From contig MHAK01000124.1 in NCBI GenBank assembly GCA_001802945.1, forward strand, positions 1 through 45,703: 45,703 nucleotides of DNA, in the 5' to 3' direction. The translations under genes were made by a program, and so were the position numbers. Positions 10,172-17,006 of the stretch are shown here, piece by piece (the stretch's first letter is position 1; each line of letters begins with the position of its first letter). Source of the DNA: Ignavibacteria bacterium RIFCSPLOWO2_12_FULL_56_21 (lineage in GTDB: Bacteria > Bacteroidota > Ignavibacteria > UBA10030). A model generated the notes under the pieces. The model saw only the letters and a program-made list of their open reading frames with translations, was not told the origin of the DNA and did no database searches.

Positions 10172-10509
10172 CCAAAGGATAGTATTCAAAGGACATCATA
10201 AATCCATTGTGCAGGACATAAAATAGTGCTCCCAATCCTTGTCCTCCGGGCACTATACGAGCTCACCGGGGAATGTAGTCGCTCTCTTTGTGTGATGAAG
10301 CTTGCGAAATGAATTCGAGCCAATCGAACGAATGTCCGTGTATGATGGCGCACTGGCTTTCGGCACGCGCGTGACCTGCAGAACAGGACTAACACGTTCG
10401 GCCGTCCGTTCGCTTTGGAGGTATGTGATCCGATCGTCATGATCTTGCACAGAAGGAGTCGCGGCCATCGGTCGTGATGGAATTGTGCAATACAAGGGAT
10501 GAGACCAAT
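10172..10509. other. Intergenic region without a recognised gene; contains one inverted repeat
   Basis: No convincing coding region is seen on either strand between the rfaE1 promoter and the small ORF at 10510. The one clear structure is an inverted repeat with arms 10223-10231 and 10248-10256 (ATAGTGCTC / GGGCACTAT, one G-T pair, 16-base loop). Read on the minus strand it is followed by TTTTATG, so it could be a weak terminator for leftward transcription. The rest is unassigned. The long minus-strand open frame across this region also runs antisense through the tRNA and has no recognisable domain. Confidence 0.5.
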
Positions 10510-10629
10510 ATGTTGACGGCGAATAACGCTGAGAATTGGCGAAGTAAGGCTGAAACTGCCGTATGGGGAACAATCTTCCTTGTAATTCAGGCCTTTGGTG
10601 CGTATCTTACAGTCTCGGCGAACAATTAG
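10510..10629 (+). CDS. Candidate small single-pass membrane peptide (39 aa)
   Basis: A 39-codon ORF starting at ATG 10510. It has a polar N-terminus with NAENWRSKAE, a roughly 20-residue hydrophobic stretch (AVWGTIFLVIQAFGAYLTV) flanked by charged or polar residues, and a TAG stop at 10627-10629. The stop lies inside a strong hairpin followed by a T-tract, as expected for a short monocistronic gene. An in-frame ATG at 10477 would give 50 residues. Neither start has a well-placed Shine-Dalgarno; AAGGG lies 11 bases before 10510. No family is recognised. The case rests on the membrane-like profile and the terminator; chance remains possible. Confidence 0.4.
   Translation: MLTANNAENWRSKAETAVWGTIFLVIQAFGAYLTVSANN
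10580..10608 (+). promoter_or_regulatory. Candidate promoter upstream of tRNA-Leu
   Basis: TTGTAA (10580-10585) and TATCTT (10603-10608) are separated by 17 bases. Predicted transcription would begin around 10615, at the foot of the hairpin just before the tRNA. The boxes lie inside the candidate small ORF, so one of the two readings may be coincidental. Confidence 0.35.
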
Positions 10630-10651
10630 TCTCGCCGAGATTTCTGTTTTT
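10613..10651 (+). terminator. Rho-independent terminator-like hairpin abutting tRNA-Leu
   Basis: A perfect 9-bp stem (TCTCGGCGA at 10613-10621, TCGCCGAGA at 10632-10640), a 10-base loop and a T-rich tail (TTTCTGTTTTT, 10641-10651). It ends one base before the first base of the tRNA at 10652. It would terminate the small ORF upstream. Alternatively it is a leader structure of the tRNA transcript. Confidence 0.75.
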
Positions 10652-10738
10652 GCCCAGGTGGTGGAATTGGCAGACACACTAGATTCAGGGTCTAGCGCTT
10701 GCAAGAGCATGCAGGTTCGACTCCTGTCCTGGGCACCA
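10652..10738 (+). tRNA. tRNA-Leu(CAG), CCA encoded
   Basis: An 87-base class II tRNA. The acceptor stem GCCCAGG (10652-10658) pairs with CCTGGGC (10728-10734), followed by A and an encoded CCA (10736-10738). The D-arm holds TGGTGGAATTGGCAGACAC, as usual for tRNA-Leu. The anticodon stem CTAGA/TCTAG encloses loop TTCAGGG with anticodon CAG, which reads CUG. A long variable arm and a GGTTCGACTCC T-arm are present. Confidence 0.97.
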
Positions 10739-10800
10739 AACAGCGAAGAATGCAGATGATACACAGTGGATTTGAAAGGCTGCAGAGAGCGATGGCCAAG

Positions 10801-10828
10801 AAGGCGGCTTCGGAAGAGGCCGCCTTTT
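10801..10828 (+). terminator. Rho-independent terminator after tRNA-Leu
   Basis: The stem AAGGCGGC (10801-10808) pairs with GCCGCCTT (10819-10826), with a 10-base loop and a TTTTGTG tail. It lies about 60 bases after the tRNA 3' end and is the natural end of the tRNA transcript. The remaining 130 bases before the next gene show nothing else. Confidence 0.75.
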
Positions 10829-10959
10829 GTGTTCCGTTATGGAGAACTCTACCAACCTCCGCGCGATTCTCAAGGGGGAATCTGCATGATGTTCTTGAAA
10901 GCTTGCGCTTCAATTCGCACAGCTGTCCCACTATGTTGAACACCACCCGGACGAACCTC

Positions 10960-11445
10960 ATGAACACAAGCCCGATTTGTCGCAGCCATATCTTCCTCAT
11001 CTGTACAACCCTGGTAGCCATCGGTGTCATGACCGGATGTACGAAGACCCAATATGCTGTCGTCAGACCCCAGAGTGTTCCTGTAGATTGGAACATCAAA
11101 ATGGAACGCTCCCCCGGAATCATGCGGTGCACAATCGACGACAAGGCAGTCATTGAGGCCTCCATTTCCATCGCCGCAGCCAACAGAGTCACAAGCGAAT
11201 TCGGCGTCATGATGGTTGAAGATACGACACGACATATCGATGAAACCATCACGTATCAAGGAAAAGCAGTACGCATGTTGGGATATTGCGAAATGGTTGA
11301 CGCAGGTCTCCAAGGTTGGCAATTTTACTATGAAATATCGATCTATGTGGAAGGCGAGAAAGTTGCGGTATTCGATTTTGACAAACAATTTGACACGAGG
11401 AAGAAGAACCCCGGATATTGGTCTCGGATAGGGGTCGATGAGTGA
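10960..11445 (+). CDS. Hypothetical lipoprotein
   Basis: About 161 residues from ATG 10960. A type II signal peptide (residues 1-27) ends in a lipobox-like VMTGC, so the protein is probably acylated and held in the envelope. The mature part is mostly beta-like with no family I recognise; it has several aromatic residues in the second half (WQFYYEISIYVEG). An in-frame ATG at 10933 would add nine residues. The frame is open further upstream through the tRNA, which is not coding. It is followed, with an alternative start overlap at 11438, by a second lipoprotein, so the two may be co-transcribed. Function unknown. Confidence 0.6.
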   Translation: MNTSPICRSHIFLICTTLVAIGVMTGCTKTQYAVVRPQSVPVDWNIKMERSPGIMRCTIDDKAVIEASISIAAANRVTSEFGVMMVEDTTRHIDETITYQGKAVRMLGYCEMVDAGLQGWQFYYEISIYVEGEKVAVFDFDKQFDTRKKNPGYWSRIGVDE

Positions 11446-11491
11446 CGGGCGAAGACTCCTCCAATGCACACACTATGAAAAGGCACACGAA

Positions 11492-12109
11492 ATGACCGCG
11501 CAATCAAAGCAGCTCATGATCGCTGTCGCGACTGCAATAATTGCAGGTGCGTTGTTACTGGATTGCAGCCCTGCGACATCTTCCAGCATTTCGCTGGAAT
11601 CTTCGCCTGAAATGTCGCGCTATCCGTACCGTGTGATAGTCTTCATCCCTATCTCCCATCCCCAACTCAAAGATCAAGAATGCGACATCCTAAGCGCTGC
11701 AACGGAGCAAACACTACAACGCCTCAGACCATCGAGCAGAGTACTTATGGTCGACAAAATCTCTTGGTTGACCTCGGGCGACATACGAAACCTGGGTTAC
11801 TTCGCACGTAATCCTAAAGTCGTCGATAGCTTGACGGCAAAGACGCTGGCCAATATAGTTGATCGGGAACATGCCGATGCGATTCTGAGCGGAGAGCTTG
11901 CCTCGATCATATTTCAACCGGGAGATCGAGCTTCCACAAAAACAGTCCTTCGATATCAGATGGTATCGCTTCCCGAAATGCGCTCGTTGTGGACCCTATC
12001 TGGTGAAGCCAAAATGACAAAATCTGTCTTGGAATCGTCGGATCCGCCGTCGATCTACGAATGCGCAAGAATCGCCCATGAGAAGATACTTCAGTCTCTG
12101 CCTCTCTAG
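11492..12109 (+). CDS. Hypothetical lipoprotein
   Basis: About 205 residues from ATG 11492, with a hydrophobic signal followed by a lipobox-like LLLDC at about residue 24. The mature domain begins with a beta strand (YRVIVFIPI) and later has the pattern ADAILSGELASIIF. This loosely recalls the ABC-type fold of CsgG/LpoB-like envelope lipoproteins, but no diagnostic motif is visible and I do not assign a function. An alternative start (ATG 11438) would overlap the stop of the upstream lipoprotein by a few bases and put an implausible polar extension before the signal. A short inverted repeat (CCTCTC/GAGAGG, 12101-12117) spans the stop codon. Confidence 0.65.
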   Translation: MTAQSKQLMIAVATAIIAGALLLDCSPATSSSISLESSPEMSRYPYRVIVFIPISHPQLKDQECDILSAATEQTLQRLRPSSRVLMVDKISWLTSGDIRNLGYFARNPKVVDSLTAKTLANIVDREHADAILSGELASIIFQPGDRASTKTVLRYQMVSLPEMRSLWTLSGEAKMTKSVLESSDPPSIYECARIAHEKILQSLPL

Positions 12110-12389
12110 GCGAGAGGGTCAATGGCCGGATGCTGATGAATCCTCCTCCTGGTTCCGAAACGGGATCACGTGACTTATCCTAGAATCGTAGCGGTGCGGT
12201 AAAACCGCAACACGACACGGTAGACAGCAATATCTGGTCATTCAAAGCTACACGCTGGAATGAGAAAGCGGTAGCCTCTGTTGACTGCCAGCGGAAATGA
12301 TTCCCCCCTCCTGTGCTGCTTTTGATCCGCACTTTTCGCAAGGATTTCTCACTCTCAAGATCTTGTGCTGATTTTCCTTCCGATTTAAC
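12110..12389. other. Intergenic region upstream of the pectin locus
   Basis: No gene is seen. The only local structure is a short hairpin TGCGGT/ACCGCA (12195-12209, 3-base loop) without a T-tract. The promoter and palindrome that follow are listed separately. Confidence 0.5.
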
Positions 12390-12418
12390 TTGACATTCCA
12401 AGACCGAATCACCACATT
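12390..12418 (+). promoter_or_regulatory. Candidate promoter of the pectin/hexuronate locus
   Basis: A perfect TTGACA -35 box (12390-12395), a 17-bp spacer and a CACATT -10 box (12413-12418), followed by TTG. Transcription would start near 12425, giving a leader of about 100 bases before the PL9 gene. The -10 box is weak, which suits a regulated promoter. Confidence 0.5.
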
Positions 12419-12422
12419 TTGT

Positions 12423-12436
12423 CGTTAAAGTTAACG
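12423..12436. promoter_or_regulatory. Palindromic candidate operator at the PL9 promoter
   Basis: CGTTAA-AG-TTAACG is a perfect inverted repeat with a 2-base centre, at the predicted transcription start. A third GTTAA follows at 12437. The position suits repression, and the LacI-family regulator at 38147 is the obvious candidate. However, LacI-family operators usually have a central CG pair, which this site lacks. Confidence 0.45.
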
Positions 12437-12490
12437 GTTAAGGAGCGACGAGCGTTTCTTATGAGATCAGTCGGCGACCTACCCAAGACT

Positions 12491-12511
12491 GGTTGGCCTT
12501 CGATTCCAACC
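12491..12511 (+). promoter_or_regulatory. Leader hairpin before the PL9 ribosome-binding site
   Basis: GGTTGG (12491-12496) pairs with CCAACC (12506-12511) across a 9-base loop. It ends 6 bases before the AGGAG Shine-Dalgarno (12518-12522). It might affect translation or RNA stability; this is inference only. Confidence 0.3.
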
Positions 12512-12525
12512 GATAGCAGGAGCGG

Positions 12526-14052
12526 GTGTTGAGTCGCTCCTTCCCACGCATAGTTTTTCTCGCGGGATGTATCTGCGCCCCCCTCTCAGCTCAATGGTAT
12601 GTCTCTCCCGTTGGAAACGACTCGAACCCCGGCACTATCACCCAACCATTCTTGACGATCCCCAAAGCCCATTCAGTCGCTCTCGCAGGCGATACGATCT
12701 ACGTTCGGGGCGGAACGCATGAGCTGGGGGCTACCATCACACTGTCAAAGAGCGGGACCTCTGCTGAGATGTATCATCTGATCGCATATCCGGGTGAACG
12801 TCCGCTCCTCGATTTCTCCTCCATGGCCACGAGCAGCACCAATAGAGGAATTCGCGTCAGCGGAAGCTATTGGCGCTTGTACGGACTCGACGTACAGGGG
12901 GCGGGAGACAATGGGATGAACATGTCGGGTTCGAACAATATCGTGGAGTACTGTTCCTTCTTCGAAAACCGTGACAGCGGTGTGCAGCTCGACAACGGCG
13001 CTTCATCGAACCATTTCATCAACTCTGACTCGTATTTCAATACGGACCCGCTGTTCGAAAACGCCGATGGATTCGCTCCGAAGCTCACGGTCGGAAGCGG
13101 GAACCGGTTCACCGGATGCAGGGCTTGGCAGAACGCGGATGACGGTTGGGACGGTTACCTTCGCGGGACAAATGACGTGACGACGACCCTCGATCAGTGC
13201 TGGTCGTTCATGAACGGATACTTGAAAGACGGAACCCCAAGCCTTCCTAATGGCGATGGGAACGGATTCAAGATGGGGGGAAGCGACGACAAGCTGCTGC
13301 GCCACAACATGGTCCTCATTCGATGTCTTGCGTTCGACAACAGGGTGAAGGGGTTCGACCAAAACAACAATCGCGGAAGCATGTCGTTGATCAACTGTAC
13401 ATCGTACGGGAACGGAACGAACTACAGCATCCCCGGGCCGATCGACAGCGGGATGGTTGCTACACTGACAAATTGTGCTGTTTTCGGAAGCACGGGCACG
13501 ATCATGGACTCTGCCACTCTCTCGACGAACAGTTGGATGAGCCCGTTCGTGGTCACCTCATCGGATTTTGCAAGCTTCGACACGACCGGCATGCGCGGTC
13601 CCCGAAATCCCGATGGCAGCCTTCCGCGGCTTCCATTCATGCGCCTCGCGGACGGGAGCGATCTCATCGACGCGGGAACCTCGGTCTCCCTGCCGTTCTT
13701 CGGGACGGGCATAGACATCGGATCGTTTGAATTCGATCCCAGCACGTTCGTCGCATCGAGTGGCGACATTCCGGACTATTTTGCGGTACTGCAGAACTAT
13801 CCGAACCCGTTCAATCCCGTCACACACATCGACTACGCCATCCCTTCGGACGGCATCGTGACATTCCAGATTCACGATGTCATGGGAAGGCTGCTTCTTA
13901 CCAGCTCCAACATGCACGAACAAGCCGGTCGATTCTCCTTGCGTTGGGAGGGCTCCGATACCGAAGGGCATGCCCTGCCGACTGGGGTCTACTTTGCCAC
14001 GCTAAGGTTCGGCCGCGCCGCAAGGACGCTGAAACTCTTCCTTCTCAAATGA
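12526..14052 (+). CDS. Pectate lyase, polysaccharide lyase family 9, T9SS-exported
   Basis: 508 residues. PL9 enzymes cleave polygalacturonate by beta-elimination, using calcium. Layout: signal peptide (1-22), right-handed parallel beta-helix (about 25-390), then a T9SS sorting domain (about 420-508) starting with NYPNPFNPVT. The PL9 catalytic set is intact: D181 in NADGFAPK, the calcium cluster D205/D206/D209 in DDGWD, and the probable base K249 in GNGFKMGG. The 24-residue spacing between the first two groups matches Pel9A. The start is GTG 12526 or, better placed 6 bases after AGGAG, TTG 12529. The stop overlaps the receptor start as ATGA. It is the first gene of the locus and is likely displayed on the cell surface. 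Confidence 0.92.
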   Translation: MLSRSFPRIVFLAGCICAPLSAQWYVSPVGNDSNPGTITQPFLTIPKAHSVALAGDTIYVRGGTHELGATITLSKSGTSAEMYHLIAYPGERPLLDFSSMATSSTNRGIRVSGSYWRLYGLDVQGAGDNGMNMSGSNNIVEYCSFFENRDSGVQLDNGASSNHFINSDSYFNTDPLFENADGFAPKLTVGSGNRFTGCRAWQNADDGWDGYLRGTNDVTTTLDQCWSFMNGYLKDGTPSLPNGDGNGFKMGGSDDKLLRHNMVLIRCLAFDNRVKGFDQNNNRGSMSLINCTSYGNGTNYSIPGPIDSGMVATLTNCAVFGSTGTIMDSATLSTNSWMSPFVVTSSDFASFDTTGMRGPRNPDGSLPRLPFMRLADGSDLIDAGTSVSLPFFGTGIDIGSFEFDPSTFVASSGDIPDYFAVLQNYPNPFNPVTHIDYAIPSDGIVTFQIHDVMGRLLLTSSNMHEQAGRFSLRWEGSDTEGHALPTGVYFATLRFGRAARTLKLFLLK

Positions 14053-17006
14053 ACCTCCGGTCGTCACGGAAACCGTCATTGTTCATTGATCTGCTTTGCG
14101 GATTGATGATTCTGTCCGCTTTCATGACCTCCGTCTTCGGTCAAACGGCGGCTAAGATTTCCGGGGTAGTACGGGATGCAGCTGCCGGCGAACCGCTCAT
14201 CGGCGCAAACGTCGTGATCGTTGGAACCACCATGGGGGCATCAACCAATCTCGAGGGAGAGTTTTTCATCCTGAACGTCCCCCCGGGGAAGTACGACGTA
14301 CAGGCTTCGTTCCTCGGGTATCAGCGGGTTTTGCAGCAGGGTGTTATCGCCAACAGCGGCAGGACGACCACGCTCTTTTTCACGCTGCATGAAGTGAGCA
14401 TTGAGATGTCGGTTGTTATTATCGCGGCGACCAGGCCGGATGTGGAGTTGGAAAAGACTTCCACGAGTGAAATCATTCGGACAGACGATATTCGGCACAT
14501 CGCAGGAATTCGGGATGTCGGCGACGCCCTCGGACTTGCCGCGGACATTACAGACGGTCATTTTCGCGGCGGGCGTTCCGGCGAAGAACTCTACACGCTG
14601 CAGGGGATGGGAATTACGAACCCCCTCGACAACTCCAGCGCCTTCCTGCCGATCATGAGCGCGGTGGAAGAGGTTGAGGTGATCACGAGCGGATTCGGGG
14701 CTCAGTACGGAAATGCCCAATCCGGAGTCGTGAACATCTCGATGAAAGAGGGAAAATCCGACCGGTGGCGGACCCGGGTCGAATCCCGGATGCGATCACC
14801 CGGCCGCAAACACTTCGGCCCCAGCGTCTACGACCCCGCCTCGAACCCGTATCTGGCGTTCCTTCTTAACACATCGGTCTGGAAAGGGGACAACGACGCC
14901 AATCGCTACTACACGCAGATGGCCGACCAGTTCTCGAGCTATTTCGGACTCGACACAACCTTGCGCGCACAGGTAGCCTATTCCCTCTGGAGATATCAGA
15001 CCAAGCGCGACCTGGGTTTGACCTATGGAGAAGAGTTCGACAACTCGTTCGAGGCCGCGACAGGCGGTCCAATCGACGACGACAAGCGGATGTTCCTGGC
15101 GATGCGGTCGAACACGATCTGGCCGGTGTTTCCGACCGAGCGACCGAACGTTGAAGAACAAATCATGGGCAACATCGTCACCGACATCGGTTCGGAGACG
15201 TCGCTCCGTCTGAGCGGTGCGTACTCCCGGGAGTTCAGCAATATTTTTCCGAGTGCCAACAATCTGGGTTATTACAACTGGATGTGGGACCGGCTCCTCG
15301 CCATGCAGCAGCGCAAGACGACAAACACGCAGGTTGGACTGAGATTCACGCATGCGCTGAGCCAAAGCACTTTTTACGAAGTGAAACTGAACACGCTGCT
15401 TACCCACACGGTTCAGGGGTCTTCCGTCGCGCCGGATTATCTTCCTGATGACTTGCTCGGACTCCCAGAGTCGAATTTCAATCAGATGATCGCCGGGGTA
15501 CGAACCGGACCGGACAGATTCACGTACGGGAATGGTCCGGACGCCTTCCGGGATGAAAACACGCGGACGATTTCACTCGAGGCAGCCTTCACGAGTCAAA
15601 TCACGAATTCGCATTTGTTGAATGCGGGCATTCAGGTCAGTGCGTTTGGACTCGACATCCGAAACCGTGCGAACACGAGGAGCAACGACGGGATGACCCT
15701 CACGATGTATGAGGCGAACCCCTACGAACTGGGAGCGTACGTCCAGGATAAGATGGAATTTGAGGGAATGATCGCGAACGTCGGTTTGCGTCTAGACCTC
15801 TGGTCGCAGAACACAGACTATTATGAAGACCTGTTCTCCCCTTACCGATATTTCACGTCCGACACGACCTGGGGAAGGGACAAAGATCTTGCCCCGCGCG
15901 ATCGAACTCCCGTTATCGGCCGCCCTCAGCCCAGGGTCGGTGTTTCTTTTCCCGTGACGACATCGACGGTCTTTCACCTGAACTACGGCTCGTTTCTCCA
16001 GCGCCCCTCCTTCCAATACATCGCTGCATCATCGTATAGTCAGGGCTCCGGTTTGCCCAACACGTTCGGCAATCCACGACTCCAACCCCAAACGACGAAC
16101 AGCTATGACGTCGGGATCACTCAGGGATTGGGGGAAGGGTTCACGCTCGACGTCAGCGGATACTACAAGGATGTGAAGAATCTCATCCAACGTGCCTCGT
16201 ATACTGACCGGGGCGGTGAGACGTACAACACCTATGTGAACCGGGACTATGCCGACATCCGCGGCTTTCGACTTTCGTTGAACAAGCGCAGGGGAATCTT
16301 CATCGGGACGGTGAACTATCAGTTCAGCGTTGCCACGGGGAAAAGCAGCACTCCCTTCAACGCCTCGCCGTCATACCGCGAGGAGCCCAATACCGGCGCG
16401 ATCATAACAGACCTCCAAAATGTGCCGATCAAGGATATTCTCCTTGATTTCGACCGGACACACAACCTCATCGTCAATCTTGGCTTCATCACTCCGGAAG
16501 ATTGGGGGCCGAGCGTACGCCATGTGTACGATTGGAGCTTTGGACTCCTCGTAGGACTCTTCACCGATTGGACGCCGACGGCTCTGACGTATACTCCTCT
16601 CGGAGACATCGCGTTGTCGACCAATTCGTTCGTACGAAGCGGACGACCGTATACATATTCCATCGGAGTGAAACTTATCAACAACAAGAGGAGCCCGTGG
16701 GAAACCGGAACGAATGTCAAAGTCTCCAAGCGAATCTCGGGGGTTGTGGGGACCAGCCTGTCGGTGTATTGTGAGATTTTCAATGTGTTCAACGACCGCA
16801 TCCTCAATTATTCCTACATTTTTGACCAGTCGAACACGAATTCGGAATTCAACATCACAAGGTACGAGTTAAGCCCGATCAACGATCCCAACGGCCTTCG
16901 CTTTCTCAATGCCTCAAACGCCGCACCATTCCTGGTCGATCAGTCCTTTCTGATCTACGACAATGCGCCGCGCTCATACAATGTGGGGATCACCGTTGAT
17001 TTCTGA
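14049..17006 (+). CDS. SusC-like TonB-dependent outer-membrane receptor
   Basis: 985 residues from ATG 14049, which overlaps the PL9 stop by 4 bp. A signal peptide (1-33) is followed by a carboxypeptidase-regulatory-like domain (about 35-115, with GVVRDAAAGEPLIGANV), a TonB plug (about 130-250, with YGNAQSGVVNISMKEG) and a long 22-strand-type barrel ending in a C-terminal F (VGITVDF). Such receptors import large or scarce ligands using TonB energy; here the substrate is inferred to be pectin oligosaccharides from the neighbours. Unlike Bacteroides SusC genes, it is not followed by a SusD gene. The frame is open upstream to 13944 inside the PL9 gene, but only the ATG at 14049 gives a proper signal peptide. 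Confidence 0.9.
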   Translation: MNLRSSRKPSLFIDLLCGLMILSAFMTSVFGQTAAKISGVVRDAAAGEPLIGANVVIVGTTMGASTNLEGEFFILNVPPGKYDVQASFLGYQRVLQQGVIANSGRTTTLFFTLHEVSIEMSVVIIAATRPDVELEKTSTSEIIRTDDIRHIAGIRDVGDALGLAADITDGHFRGGRSGEELYTLQGMGITNPLDNSSAFLPIMSAVEEVEVITSGFGAQYGNAQSGVVNISMKEGKSDRWRTRVESRMRSPGRKHFGPSVYDPASNPYLAFLLNTSVWKGDNDANRYYTQMADQFSSYFGLDTTLRAQVAYSLWRYQTKRDLGLTYGEEFDNSFEAATGGPIDDDKRMFLAMRSNTIWPVFPTERPNVEEQIMGNIVTDIGSETSLRLSGAYSREFSNIFPSANNLGYYNWMWDRLLAMQQRKTTNTQVGLRFTHALSQSTFYEVKLNTLLTHTVQGSSVAPDYLPDDLLGLPESNFNQMIAGVRTGPDRFTYGNGPDAFRDENTRTISLEAAFTSQITNSHLLNAGIQVSAFGLDIRNRANTRSNDGMTLTMYEANPYELGAYVQDKMEFEGMIANVGLRLDLWSQNTDYYEDLFSPYRYFTSDTTWGRDKDLAPRDRTPVIGRPQPRVGVSFPVTTSTVFHLNYGSFLQRPSFQYIAASSYSQGSGLPNTFGNPRLQPQTTNSYDVGITQGLGEGFTLDVSGYYKDVKNLIQRASYTDRGGETYNTYVNRDYADIRGFRLSLNKRRGIFIGTVNYQFSVATGKSSTPFNASPSYREEPNTGAIITDLQNVPIKDILLDFDRTHNLIVNLGFITPEDWGPSVRHVYDWSFGLLVGLFTDWTPTALTYTPLGDIALSTNSFVRSGRPYTYSIGVKLINNKRSPWETGTNVKVSKRISGVVGTSLSVYCEIFNVFNDRILNYSYIFDQSNTNSEFNITRYELSPINDPNGLRFLNASNAAPFLVDQSFLIYDNAPRSYNVGITVDF

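Noticed and set aside
10652-10738. tRNA-Leu as an integration (att) site
   Set aside because: No second copy of the tRNA 3' end and no integrase or transposase gene were found in the window.
10186-10764. Long open frame on the minus strand (192 codons)
   Set aside because: It runs antisense through tRNA-Leu and the terminator, has no recognisable domain or signal, and its composition looks random.
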